Positions 35,955 to 44,583 are shown, numbered from the stretch's first letter. The stretch: DNA of 64,000 bases from Natronosalvus halobius (GCF_024138145.1 NZ_CP099997.1:1798001-1862000); one strand, 5' to 3'. The notes: generated from the letters alone by a model not told the origin. Made by a program: numbers and translations.

Positions 35955-36854
35955 ATGAAATTCGTCGAAGAGATCGTCGTCGAGGAGTTCCTGCCGACGA
36001 TCCGCTCACAGCTCGCGGGAGAGCTTCGCGAGCGAGGATTGACCCAGAGCGAGGTCGCCGAGGTCCTCGGGATCAGCCAGAGCGCCGTCTCGAAGTACGC
36101 CCACGGCGACGTCGCCACGAACGACCGCATCGCCGACGACGACCGCGTCCAGGAACTCGTGACGCGACTCGGCGAGGGACTCTCGAGCGGTGATATGTCG
36201 CCGGTCCAGGCGCTCGTCGAGATCGAAGTGCTCGTGCGCGACCTCGAGAGTCCCGGCGACCTGCTGGCGACGCTCCACGAGACGTCCGTCCCGCAACTGG
36301 CCGAACACGACGCGAGCTTTCGCGTTCACGACCCCGAGAGTGCCGTCCGTTCGAGCGAGCGGGTTCGGTCCTCGCTCCGACGCGGGCTGCGTATCCTCGA
36401 GAACGCGAGCGGCTTCGCCGGCCTGATTCCGGCGGTGGGGTCGAACCTCGTCGCTTGCGTCCCCGACGCCGAGGACGTCGACGACGTGGCGGGCGTCCCC
36501 GGGCGGATCTTCGACGTAAAGGGGCGGGCGACGGTCCCTGGAGAGCCCGAGTTCGGCGTCTCCGAGCACGTGGCCACAGTGCTCCTTGCCGCGCGACGTC
36601 ACGGCAGCGACGCGGCGGCCGCGGTGAACGTCCGGTACGATCCCGCGCTCCTGGACGCGCTGGCCGAGCGCGGCCACGACCTCGCGGAGTTCGACGAATC
36701 GGGCGATGTCGCCTCGAGCGTCGGGGCGGCCATCGAGGAGACGCCGGAGGCGACCGTCCTCTACCAGACCGGCGGCGAGGGCATCGAACCCCTCACCTAC
36801 GTGCTGGGTCCGGACGCGGAGGCGGTTGCGAGGACGATCCGAGAGCTGGTCTGA
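35955..36854 (+). CDS. thiR: HTH-ThiN regulator of thiamine synthesis
   Basis: A 299-residue protein with an N-terminal XRE-like helix-turn-helix (about 15-60: RERGLTQSEVAEVLGISQSA, VSKYAHGD) and a C-terminal ThiN domain (about 125-299: FAGLIPAVGSNLVACVP, GRIFDVKGRATVPGEPEFG, VLYQTGGEGIEPLTYVLG). HTH-ThiN proteins (ThiR) repress thiamine synthesis and transport genes in archaea in response to thiamine phosphate. No thi gene is visible here, so its targets lie elsewhere. The next gene starts directly after its stop codon, suggesting co-transcription. Confidence 0.88.
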   Translation: MKFVEEIVVEEFLPTIRSQLAGELRERGLTQSEVAEVLGISQSAVSKYAHGDVATNDRIADDDRVQELVTRLGEGLSSGDMSPVQALVEIEVLVRDLESPGDLLATLHETSVPQLAEHDASFRVHDPESAVRSSERVRSSLRRGLRILENASGFAGLIPAVGSNLVACVPDAEDVDDVAGVPGRIFDVKGRATVPGEPEFGVSEHVATVLLAARRHGSDAAAAVNVRYDPALLDALAERGHDLAEFDESGDVASSVGAAIEETPEATVLYQTGGEGIEPLTYVLGPDAEAVARTIRELV

Positions 36855-37526
36855 ATGGCAGACGAGGATGCACAGGCGTTCTACAGCCGCTGGGCGCGTC
36901 TGTACGACCTGCTGGCCACGCGAACGCCCGGCATCGTCACCCTCAGGCGTCAGGCCGCCCTCGCCTGTCGGCTCGAACCGGGCGACACCGTGGTCGAGAT
37001 GGGGTGTGGAACGGGTGCCAACCTGACCTACCTTCGCGAGCAGGTCGGCCCCAGGGGGACCGTCATCGGGCTCGACTTCACCCGGGGTGTACTCGAGCGA
37101 GCGCGCGTAGCGACGGCCGAGTACGACAACGTCCACGTCGTCCGGGCGGACGCGACCCAGCCGCCGATTCCCGACGAGGACGGGGTCGACGCGATCCTCG
37201 CCACCTTCGTCGTCGGCATGCTCGACGAGCCGGCTCGAGCGGTCGACCAGTGGTGTGACGCGCTCGCGCCAGGAGGCCACCTCGTCCTCGTCAACGCCGG
37301 TCGGAGCAGGCGCTGGTACGCTCCGCCCGTCAACGCGCTCTTCGGGATCGTCGTCGCCCTGTCGACCCCGCCGACGACGCGGCTTCGCTACGATCGCGAC
37401 CTCTCGGGACAGCTCGACCGAAAGGTTCGAGACGCCCACGATCGGCTCCGCGCGCAGTCGGGTGCGGTCGCCCACGAGACGTACACCGGCGGCGTCGTGC
37501 GGTTGACTGGCGGGCGAATCGACTGA
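36855..37526 (+). CDS. SAM-dependent class I methyltransferase
   Basis: A 223-residue methyltransferase. Motif I is VVEMGCGTGANLTYLREQV, followed by TVIGLDFTRGVLERA (acidic loop) and VVRADATQPPIPDEDGVDAI, LATFVVGMLDEP. The C-terminal third (LRYDRDLSGQLDRKVRDAHD) is less typical. The substrate is unknown. The UbiE/COQ5-like motif order allows a quinone or small-molecule role. It starts at the base after the thiR stop codon and is convergent with the thioesterase. Confidence 0.85.
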   Translation: MADEDAQAFYSRWARLYDLLATRTPGIVTLRRQAALACRLEPGDTVVEMGCGTGANLTYLREQVGPRGTVIGLDFTRGVLERARVATAEYDNVHVVRADATQPPIPDEDGVDAILATFVVGMLDEPARAVDQWCDALAPGGHLVLVNAGRSRRWYAPPVNALFGIVVALSTPPTTRLRYDRDLSGQLDRKVRDAHDRLRAQSGAVAHETYTGGVVRLTGGRID

Positions 37527-37575
37527 TCTGGCTCTCGTCGGGTACTGTCGAGTCGAGCGTCTCTCGAGCGAGCTT

Positions 37576-37995
37576 TCAGCCCTCGAACCCCTCGTACTCG
37601 ACGATTCGCTGGCGCATCGAATCCGGTATCGGGATCGACGATCGGGTTTCGGCGTCGACGCACACGAGGGTCGTCTCCGCGATCGCCGCACGAGTCCCGT
37701 CGGCGTAGATCTCGTAGCCCATCGTCCAGCTCGAGGTGCCCAGATTCGTCGTTCCCGTCGCGACGACGACGTCCTGGCCCATCGTGATCGATCGCTCGTA
37801 GTCAATCTCGAGGTTGGCAACGACGAATCCGTAGTCCTCGGCCGCGAGGTCGGCGACGGCCTCGAGGTACGCGGCCCGGGCCGACTCGAGGTAGGTGACG
37901 TAGACGGCGTTGTTGACGTGGTTGAAGGGGTCGAGATCACGGTAACGGATCGGGACGTCGACGATGAACGGGAGGTCGGTCGCGAGATCGGTCAT
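37576..37995 (-). CDS. Hot-dog fold acyl-CoA thioesterase
   Basis: A 139-residue single hot-dog domain. IRYRDLDPFNHVNNAVYVTYL carries the YbgC/4-hydroxybenzoyl-CoA thioesterase motif with the expected Asp in RDLDPFNHV. The acyl-CoA substrate is not clear. It is divergent from the methylmalonyl-CoA mutase cobalamin subunit gene (101 bp apart), so a link to propionyl/methylmalonyl-CoA metabolism is possible. ATG at 37995 was chosen over longer frames. Confidence 0.87.
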   Translation of the reverse strand: MTDLATDLPFIVDVPIRYRDLDPFNHVNNAVYVTYLESARAAYLEAVADLAAEDYGFVVANLEIDYERSITMGQDVVVATGTTNLGTSSWTMGYEIYADGTRAAIAETTLVCVDAETRSSIPIPDSMRQRIVEYEGFEG

Positions 37996-38096
37996 TGGCG
38001 GTGACTCGTGCGCCGGCGATTTGTGCGCGTCGATTGGCGCGTGAACCCCCACGAACTTCCGTTAGAGTCAAACCGACCGGCGGAAAAGTACCGGAC

Positions 38097-38510
38097 ATGA
38101 GCGAACAGGAAACGCGATCGATCCGGTGTCTCGTGGCGAAGGTCGGCCTGGACGGCCACGACCGCGGGGCCCACGTCATCGCTCGAGCGTTCCGCGACGC
38201 CGGCTTCGAGGTCATTTACTCCGGACTGCACAAGGCGCCCGCCGAAATCGTCCAGGCGGCCGTCCAGGAGGACGTCGACGTCCTCGGCATCTCGATCCTC
38301 TCGGGAGCCCACAAGACGCTGGTCCCGAAGATCATGGACGGCCTCGAGGAGTACGACGCCGCCGAGGACACCCTCGTCCTGGTCGGTGGCGTGATCCCCG
38401 AGGAGGACAAGGCAGCGCTGCAAGCGGAGGGCGTCGCCGCCGTCTTCGGACCCGGCACCTCGATCGAGGAGACCGTCGAGTTCGTCCGCGAGAACGCCCC
38501 CGAGCGATGA
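38097..38510 (+). CDS. Methylmalonyl-CoA mutase cobalamin-binding subunit
   Basis: A 137-residue free-standing B12-binding domain. The D-x-H-x-x-G motif is D19-G-H21-D-R-G24, with H21 as the cobalt ligand. The downstream SILSGAH and LVGGVIPEED segments complete the binding fold. In archaea the mutase is split, so this subunit pairs with a large catalytic subunit encoded elsewhere. Together they convert methylmalonyl-CoA and succinyl-CoA. Its stop codon overlaps the next gene's start (ATGA), so translation with the MeaB GTPase is coupled. Confidence 0.94.
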   Translation: MSEQETRSIRCLVAKVGLDGHDRGAHVIARAFRDAGFEVIYSGLHKAPAEIVQAAVQEDVDVLGISILSGAHKTLVPKIMDGLEEYDAAEDTLVLVGGVIPEEDKAALQAEGVAAVFGPGTSIEETVEFVRENAPER

Positions 38511-39622
38511 GCGGCGACGACGACCTGTTAGAGGACCTCCTGGCCGGAAAGCATCGGGCGCTCGCGCGCGTCATCTCGAAGATCGAAAACCGGGCGCCGG
38601 GCTACCGCGAACTGGTTTCCGACCTGTACGCCCACACCGGCAACGCCGAAATCGTCGGCATCACGGGCAGTCCGGGCGCGGGCAAGTCCACGCTCGTGGA
38701 CAAACTGGCCGAGACCTACCGCAATCGGGGCGAGACCGTCGGCGTAATCGCCATCGACCCCTCCTCGCCCTTTACCGGCGGAGCCGTGCTGGGTGACCGC
38801 ATCCGCATGGCCTCGACGGTCGGCGACATGGACGTCTTCGTGCGCTCGATGAGCGCCCGGGGAACCCTCGGCGGGCTCTCGACGGCGACCGCCGACGCCG
38901 TCAAGGCGATGGACGCCTTCGGCAAGGACAAGATCATCATCGAGACCGTCGGTGCCGGACAGAACGAGATCGACATCGTTCGAACCGCGGATACAGTCGC
39001 CGTGCTCGTTCCACCGGGCTCCGGCGACTCCGTCCAGACGCTCAAGGCCGGCATCCTCGAGATCGCCGACGTCTTCGTCGTGAACAAGGCCGACCGGCCG
39101 GGCGCCGACCGGACGGTCCAGGAACTCCTCGAGATGATCGAACTGGGCGACGGGAGCAGCGGCTTCTCGAGTTCGGGAGGCGGGCACCACGGTGTGGACG
39201 CGATGGGTGAGGGTGACTCGAGCCCTCACTCGAGCGAGGGCAGCGGTAAGGGGGAACCAGACGAAGCAGACGAACCCGACACGTGGATCCCACCCGTCGT
39301 CGAAACCGTCGCCACCGACGGAACCGGCGTCGACGACCTGATCGAGGATCTGGAACACCACCGCCACTACCTCGAGCGCTCCGGGACCCTCGCCGAGCGC
39401 ACCCGTCGACGCTACGGCGAGGAGATCCGAACCCTGCTCCGGGAGGACGTCCACGACCTGCTCCAGGACGAACTCGAGCGCGCCGGCGGCGTCGACGCGC
39501 TCGCGGAGGCGGTCCGGACAGGCGAGACCGACCCGTACACGATCGCCGACGAGGCGCTCGCTCCGCTCGAGCGGTGTCTCGAGGAGCTGGAGGGCGAGCG
39601 CCTCGAGTCGGTCTCGCGGTAG
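38507..39622 (+). CDS. meaB: MeaB/ArgK-type mutase chaperone GTPase
   Basis: A 371-residue G3E GTPase that protects and reloads B12-dependent methylmalonyl-CoA mutase. The P-loop is GSPGAGKST (K60), followed by VIAIDPSSPFTGGAVLGDR, the MeaB signature MASTVGDMDVFVRSMSARG, ETVGAGQNEID and the specificity motif NKAD. An unusual hydrophilic insertion rich in Gly, Ser, His and acidic residues (about 214-260) sits between NKAD and the C-terminal dimerisation helices. Gene overlap with the mutase subunit confirms its role. Confidence 0.93.
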   Translation: MSGDDDLLEDLLAGKHRALARVISKIENRAPGYRELVSDLYAHTGNAEIVGITGSPGAGKSTLVDKLAETYRNRGETVGVIAIDPSSPFTGGAVLGDRIRMASTVGDMDVFVRSMSARGTLGGLSTATADAVKAMDAFGKDKIIIETVGAGQNEIDIVRTADTVAVLVPPGSGDSVQTLKAGILEIADVFVVNKADRPGADRTVQELLEMIELGDGSSGFSSSGGGHHGVDAMGEGDSSPHSSEGSGKGEPDEADEPDTWIPPVVETVATDGTGVDDLIEDLEHHRHYLERSGTLAERTRRRYGEEIRTLLREDVHDLLQDELERAGGVDALAEAVRTGETDPYTIADEALAPLERCLEELEGERLESVSR

Positions 39623-39692
39623 GTCGCCCACCCACTGTTGATTGTGAGCGCGCGTGGAAGGATTCTAGTAGATGGCTCTCCGAGCGGAGCAT

Positions 39693-40376
39693 ATGACCGC
39701 GGACGACGGTGACGCCGACGGTGAACTGTCGACTGAGGCCGAGCGAAACGCCGACGCCGAGCAAAACGCCGACACCGAACAGATGGACGGCCTCGAGGTG
39801 ACGGGCTGTACGCGCTGTAGCGACCTGGTCGAGTCGCGCAGTCAGATCGTCAACGGAGCGGGGCCCGAGGACGCCGACCTCCTGTTCATCGGGGAGGGAC
39901 CCGGTGCGACCGAGGACCGCGAAGGGGAACCGTTCGTCGGGAGGAGCGGGTCGGTTCTCGACGACCACCTCCGGGACGTGGGCCTCCACCGGGAGGACGT
40001 CCGCATCACGAACTGCGTGCGCTGTCGGCCACCCGAGAACCGGGACCCGACGAAGGCGGAACTCGCGAACTGTCGGGGCTACCTCGAGATTGAAATCGCC
40101 CGACTCGACCCAGAGGTGATCGTCACGCTCGGCAAGGTGCCGAGCGAACACCTGCTCGAGCGGTCGGTCGCGGTGACGAAAGAAGCCGGAACCGTCGAGG
40201 ACGCCCGCATCGGCGACACCGCGAGACGCGTCCTGATCTGTCTCCACCCGGCCGCGACGCTGTACGACCGGAGCCAGACCGATACGTTCGCAGAAACGCT
40301 CGAGACGGCGGCGGAGTTGGCGGGGCTCGACGACGGTGGCGAGGGTGGCCAGTCGCGCCTCGACGGGTTCGACTAG
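39693..40376 (+). CDS. Family 4 uracil-DNA glycosylase
   Basis: A 227-residue base-excision repair enzyme with an iron-sulfur cluster. After an acidic N-terminal tail (1-30), GCTRCSDLVESR supplies two cluster Cys, and ITNCVRCRPPENRDPTKAEL, NCRGYL supply the rest. GEGPGATEDREGEPFVGRSG is motif A, and CLHPAATLYD is the uracil-specificity HP region. ATG 39693 was chosen; one at 39672 and another at 39783 (MDGLEVTGC) are also possible. It is followed by a repeat-filled gap. Confidence 0.9.
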   Translation: MTADDGDADGELSTEAERNADAEQNADTEQMDGLEVTGCTRCSDLVESRSQIVNGAGPEDADLLFIGEGPGATEDREGEPFVGRSGSVLDDHLRDVGLHREDVRITNCVRCRPPENRDPTKAELANCRGYLEIEIARLDPEVIVTLGKVPSEHLLERSVAVTKEAGTVEDARIGDTARRVLICLHPAATLYDRSQTDTFAETLETAAELAGLDDGGEGGQSRLDGFD

Positions 40377-40416
40377 CCGTATCGACCAGTGGACGCTGAC
40401 GGTTACGTTCACTCCC

Positions 40417-40484
40417 ACTCTCGCTCCCACTCCCACTTCCACTCTCGCTCCCACTCCCACTTCCACTCTCGCTCCCACTCCCAC
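40417..40484. repeat. 24 bp tandem repeat, 2.8 copies
   Basis: Units start ACTCTCGCTCCCACTCCCAC at 40417, 40441 and 40465; the first two are full and identical. It begins about 40 bp after the uracil-DNA glycosylase stop codon. Confidence 0.95.
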
Positions 40485-40537
40485 TCTCGCTCGAGGCCTG
40501 GGCGGTGATTCACGTATGCGTGAAAACTACTCGTATT

Positions 40538-40569
40538 TCGTTCGGACGGGTCACATTTTGTCCGAACGA
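40538..40569. promoter_or_regulatory. 10 bp inverted repeat upstream of phnD
   Basis: TCGTTCGGAC (40538-40547) and GTCCGAACGA (40560-40569) are exact reverse complements with a 12 bp spacer. It lies about 180 bp before the phnD start. It could be an operator for the phosphonate/phosphate transporter or a terminator-like hairpin of the upstream gene. Confidence 0.45.
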
Positions 40570-40749
40570 GCAATACCGAAAACCGACGGAATTTTTCGAT
40601 AATCGTTTGTTTAATAATAGCAGTCAAGAGCCAAAATGTCGGATAAACTCGGCCGGTTTGTGTACAAAGCGCGTCTCAATTGGAATCCCGATGGATGAGT
40701 ATGTAGACGACATAGAAACTCCTAAATGGTGGCGTTCATAGTGTCATCC

Positions 40750-41733
40750 ATGTCCGATAAGACACGGTGGACAAACAAGCGGCGAACGTTCCTCAAAGGT
40801 GCAGGTGTGACGGCGACGGCGGGGCTGGCGGGTTGTCTGGGAGATCTCACGGGTGACGGTGGAGACGACGGCGAGGTTCGGATGGTGCTGAACCCCGCTG
40901 AAGGCGACGTCGACATGATGAAACAGTACCAGCCGCTGTTCGACTACCTCGAGGACGAGACCGGGGCCACGATCGACGCGACCGAAACGAGCAGTTACAC
41001 GGCGACGGTCGACGCGATTCGGAACGACCAGGCGGAAATCGCAGACATCTCGCCAACGGGCGTGATCGCGGCACCCGACTCCATGGACGTCCTGGGTATC
41101 CGCATTGCCTACGGTGCAGAACAGTACTTCTCGCTGATCGCGACGACGCCGGACAGCGAAATCGAAGAACTGGCTGACCTCCAGGGCACCGACGTGTCGC
41201 TCAGTGACCCGCTCTCGGTCTCCGGGAGCCTCTTCCCACTGTACATGCTCTCGGAAGCCGGACTCGACGTCGGGAACGCGCCCGACGGCAGTCCCGAGGA
41301 CTTCAGCACGCGTCACTCGGACCACTCGACCGCTCGAGACGAACTCCTCCAGCAGGACGAGGTCATGGCCGCCGGCGCAGGCGCGTTCGTGCTCGCGCCG
41401 CACATCCCCGAGGACCAGTTCTCGGATCAATTCCTGGAGACCTCGGCCGAGGCCGACGGTGTGGGTAGTGCAGACGAGGAACTGCGACTCCTCTCCGAAT
41501 CCGACCCCATCCCACGAGCGCCGATCGTCGCCCGTTCGAACTGGGACTCCTCGCTGAAGGGCGACATCGAGGAGGCGTTGCTGAACGCGACCGAGGAGGA
41601 TCTCATCGACGAGGACTCCGACGAGCAACTTTGGTTCACCGGCGTGAAGGAAGGATCGGTCGAGGACTACGACCCAATCAAGAACGTCATGGACGCACTC
41701 GGTCTCGAGTTCGCCGATCTCGCCGACGCGTAA
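40750..41733 (+). CDS. phnD: Phosphonate/phosphite-type ABC substrate-binding lipoprotein
   Basis: A 327-residue exported binding protein. NKRRTFLKGAGVTATAGLAGC is a Tat signal with lipobox (split: NKRRTFLKG, AGLAGC). The PhnD fold is seen in MVLNPAEGDVDMMKQYQPLF, TSSYTATVDAIRNDQAEIAD, ISPTGVIAAPDSMDVLG and DVSLSDPLSVSGSLFPLYML. The ligand may be phosphonate, phosphite or phosphate. It heads a phnD-phnC-phnE operon; the ATPase starts 51 bp later. Confidence 0.9.
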   Translation: MSDKTRWTNKRRTFLKGAGVTATAGLAGCLGDLTGDGGDDGEVRMVLNPAEGDVDMMKQYQPLFDYLEDETGATIDATETSSYTATVDAIRNDQAEIADISPTGVIAAPDSMDVLGIRIAYGAEQYFSLIATTPDSEIEELADLQGTDVSLSDPLSVSGSLFPLYMLSEAGLDVGNAPDGSPEDFSTRHSDHSTARDELLQQDEVMAAGAGAFVLAPHIPEDQFSDQFLETSAEADGVGSADEELRLLSESDPIPRAPIVARSNWDSSLKGDIEEALLNATEEDLIDEDSDEQLWFTGVKEGSVEDYDPIKNVMDALGLEFADLADA

Positions 41734-41784
41734 CGCTCGGATCAATCCAAACGATTCTTACAGTATACTCCACAACACCATTCA

Positions 41785-42561
41785 ATGTCATATATCAGTG
41801 TCGAGGGGGTGAGCAAACGATTTGGCGATACGCAGGCGTTGAAAGACGTCTCGTTCGAGGTCCCACAGGGCGAGTTCGTCGTGGTACTCGGAGCGTCAGG
41901 ATCGGGAAAATCTACCCTTCTGCGGTGTATGAACGGGCTGACGAAGCCCACATCCGGGACGATCACGATAAACGATACCGACATCACGGAACCGCACCCG
42001 GAGATCGCGATGATCTTCCAGCAGCACAACATCATCGGGCAGATGAGCGCCTACTCGAACGCACTCACCGGAACGTTACAGCGAAGCGGCGTGCTCGAGA
42101 GTGTGCTCCAGTCTCACGACCGGGAGGATAAACTCGAGGCGCTACAGGCCCTCGAGACCGTCGGATTGCTCGACGAGGCGGGCCAGCGAGCGAACCAGAT
42201 GAGCGGGGGGCAGCAACAGCGCGTCGGGATCGCTCGAGCGCTGGTGCAAAAGCCGATGACGCTACTCGCGGACGAACCCGTCGCCAGCCTCGACCCCGGG
42301 AGCGCACAGAAAGTGATGACCTACCTCCTACGAGCGGCGGAGAATCGCCAGTTGACGACCGTCGTAAGCTTACATCAGGTGAACCTCGCCCGCCAGTTCG
42401 GCGAGCGATTCATCGGCCTGAAACACGGTGAAGTCGTCTTCGACGGCTACGCAGAAGACTTCGACCTCGACGTGATCGACCGAATCTACGATTCACCCTC
42501 GGTCGACGGAACCGATCTGGGTGATCTCATCGACGACGAAACGGAGGCGACCGCACAGTGA
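41785..42561 (+). CDS. phnC: Phosphonate ABC transporter ATPase
   Basis: A 258-residue ATPase. Walker A is GASGSGKS (36-43, K42), with IFQQHNIIGQMSAYSN (Q-loop), MSGGQQQRVGIARAL (signature), LLADEPVASLDPGSAQ (Walker B) and SLHQVNLARQF (switch His). The Y-S-N-x-L-T-G after the Q-loop is typical of PhnC. Its stop codon overlaps the phnE GTG start (GTGA). Confidence 0.93.
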   Translation: MSYISVEGVSKRFGDTQALKDVSFEVPQGEFVVVLGASGSGKSTLLRCMNGLTKPTSGTITINDTDITEPHPEIAMIFQQHNIIGQMSAYSNALTGTLQRSGVLESVLQSHDREDKLEALQALETVGLLDEAGQRANQMSGGQQQRVGIARALVQKPMTLLADEPVASLDPGSAQKVMTYLLRAAENRQLTTVVSLHQVNLARQFGERFIGLKHGEVVFDGYAEDFDLDVIDRIYDSPSVDGTDLGDLIDDETEATAQ

Positions 42562-43496
42562 GCCAACAGACGTTCTCGCCGGAGGTAAAGCAGCGCTACA
42601 AGGAAATTCGACGTGCACGTCGAATCCGGGCCGTAATCGGCGGACTCCTCTTTCTGGCCGTCATGGCGCTCTTCTATCGCGCGCTAATCGCCGTCGAGAT
42701 GACCGTCGCCCAGTACATACGCTACGGGCCGCAGTTCCTCGGGGCGCTCGAGCAGTACTTCCCGGTCACGACCGTCAACGGCGTCCCGGTTCTCGACGTG
42801 GGCCAGTACTGGGAGTTCATCATCGATCGGAATCTCTTCGGGCAGGCGGGAATTACCCTCGCGATGGGCTTTGCAGGGACGATCATGGGCTTCCCGCTCG
42901 CGCTGCTGTTCAGCGTCCTTGGATCCGGACGGGTCACGCCGTTCCCGTTCAACTTCCTCTTCCGGGGGGTCATGTCCTCGATTCGAGCCATCCCAGCACT
43001 CGTCTGGGCGCTGATCTACGTTCCGCTCGGCGGCGTGACGCCGTTCACCGCGACACTCGCGATCGCTACCGACACGATCGGGAATCTGGGTCGCCTGTTC
43101 ACGGACGAACTGGAGGAGATCGAATCGGGGCCGATCGAGGCGATCCAGACGACCGGTGCAGGGCGCATTCAGGTGATCGTCTTTGGGATGCTCTCGCAGG
43201 TGACCACGCCGTTCATCGCGTGGACGCTCTACATCCTCGAGATCAACATTCGAATCGCGGTTAGTCTGGGAATCATCGGCGGTGGCGGGATCGGCTACAC
43301 CCTGGCCGTCCAGCAGCGCCTGTTCGAGTACACGAACATGATGGCGACGATCCTCGTAATCCTGGTGCTGATCATCTCCGTAGAGATGTTCAGCCAGCGC
43401 GTTCGGTCCTACATCCGCGCCGAAGAGGAGCCGATGGGACTGTGGGAACTGCTAAAGGGCTTCCCCAGGCGGATGGCCGAGTCACTCGCGAAGTAA
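42558..43496 (+). CDS. phnE: Phosphonate ABC transporter permease
   Basis: A 312-residue permease with about six helices; the first is at 30-55. The EAA-type loop is EIESGPIEAIQTTGAGRIQ, contacting PhnC. The start is GTG at 42558, overlapping the phnC stop by 4 bp, so translation is coupled. Only one permease gene is present, implying a homodimeric channel. PhnE families often occur as a single permease or in pairs. Confidence 0.92.
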   Translation: MSQQTFSPEVKQRYKEIRRARRIRAVIGGLLFLAVMALFYRALIAVEMTVAQYIRYGPQFLGALEQYFPVTTVNGVPVLDVGQYWEFIIDRNLFGQAGITLAMGFAGTIMGFPLALLFSVLGSGRVTPFPFNFLFRGVMSSIRAIPALVWALIYVPLGGVTPFTATLAIATDTIGNLGRLFTDELEEIESGPIEAIQTTGAGRIQVIVFGMLSQVTTPFIAWTLYILEINIRIAVSLGIIGGGGIGYTLAVQQRLFEYTNMMATILVILVLIISVEMFSQRVRSYIRAEEEPMGLWELLKGFPRRMAESLAK

Positions 43497-43572
43497 GCGG
43501 CTTCACTCCCCCTCCGCGGCCGTTCTTTCTCGAAGGGCAACGCACTTGCTCGCTCGTCGCCGACACGTACGT

Positions 43573-44250
43573 ATGACCAAGAGCACGCTATCGTCCCCAG
43601 CGGAGAGCGAGGAGACCCTCGCCGACGTCGCCATCGTCGACTACGGCCTGGGCAACCTCCGGAGCGTCACTCGCGGCCTCGAGCGCGCGGGCGCCGCCGT
43701 CGAAATCACCGACGACCCGGCCGACTTCGAGGACGCCGATGGCGTCGTTCTTCCCGGTGTCGGCGCGTTCCGCGAAGGCGTCGAGAACGCCGATCCGCTC
43801 CGGGATGACCTCCTGGCGGTCGCCGAGCGCGGCCAGCCGCTCTTCGGGATCTGTCTCGGTATGCAGATGCTCCTGACATCGAGCGAAGAGGGCGAGACCG
43901 ACGGCGAGTCGGCCGTCACCGGCCTGGACCTGATCTCCGGAACCAACGTCCGCTTCGCCGAGGGCCAGAAGATCCCCCACATGGGCTGGAACGAACTCGC
44001 GGTCGAACGAGAGCATCCGCTCGTCGAGGGCGTCGACGGGCGCTACGCCTACTTCGTTCACTCCTACTACGCCGTCCCCGACGACGAATCGGCGACGGTG
44101 GCGACCACCGACTACGAGCGACGGTTCCCCTCGATCGTCGCGAACGAGGCGGGCAACGTCTTCGGGACCCAGTTCCACCCGGAGAAGAGCGGCGAGACGG
44201 GGCTCCAGATCCTGCGGAACTTCGTCGGGATTTGTACGAATCACAGGTGA
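43573..44250 (+). CDS. hisH: Imidazole glycerol phosphate synthase glutaminase subunit
   Basis: A 225-residue class I glutamine amidotransferase that feeds ammonia to HisF in histidine synthesis. VAIVDYGLGNLRSVTRGLE, VVLPGVGAFREG, FGICLGMQML (nucleophile C94), KIPHMGWNEL and GTQFHPEKSGETGLQILRNF (catalytic His and Glu) are intact. The last three codons (Asn-His-Arg) and the stop lie inside the first copy of a 25 bp tandem repeat. HisF is not in this window. Confidence 0.95.
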   Translation: MTKSTLSSPAESEETLADVAIVDYGLGNLRSVTRGLERAGAAVEITDDPADFEDADGVVLPGVGAFREGVENADPLRDDLLAVAERGQPLFGICLGMQMLLTSSEEGETDGESAVTGLDLISGTNVRFAEGQKIPHMGWNELAVEREHPLVEGVDGRYAYFVHSYYAVPDDESATVATTDYERRFPSIVANEAGNVFGTQFHPEKSGETGLQILRNFVGICTNHR

Positions 44251-44310
44251 GGACGTCCATGAGAATCGCAGGTGAGGACGTCCATGAGAATCACGGGTGA
44301 GGACGTCCAG
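44239..44310. repeat. 25 bp tandem repeat across the hisH stop codon
   Basis: Three units start at 44239, 44264 and 44289, sharing GGTGAGGACGTCCATGAG. The first begins inside hisH and contains its TGA. A weaker continuation (CCAGGACGAGGTC words) runs to about 44345. Confidence 0.95.
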
Positions 44311-44583
44311 GACGAGGTCATCCAGGTCCAGGACGAGGTCGTCGAGGCCACGAGGTCGGGAGCGACGACCGATTCCACGCGTGCTCCATCTCGTCGTCTT
44401 GGCAGGTGACTTCTGGTAGTCGACGCAGTGCTCGCGGCCGCGCTCGAGATGTGTCGTTTCGGCGGTCACGTCTCCGGTATCAGGCGCTTTTCCACAAACG
44501 TCGGCCGGCGAACGACGGCATCGAGCGTGGATTGGTATGCCGGGCTAAGATTCACTTGCGTCGACGGTGTAGCTCCCGTTCCA
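44311..44583. other. Remainder of the 333 bp gap after hisH
   Basis: Degenerate CCAGGACGAGGTC words follow the tandem repeat to about 44345. No gene or clear promoter was recognised in the rest. Confidence 0.55.

Larger units (their letters stand above)
40377..40749. other. 373 bp gene-free region before the phn operon
   Basis: It holds a 24 bp tandem repeat (40417), a 10 bp inverted repeat (40538-40569), and an AT-rich stretch with CCTAAATGG about 30 nt before phnD that may be its TATA box. A 20-codon open frame at 40636-40698 (MSDKLGRFVYKARLNWNPDG) is reported as a finding, not called as a gene. Confidence 0.7.
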
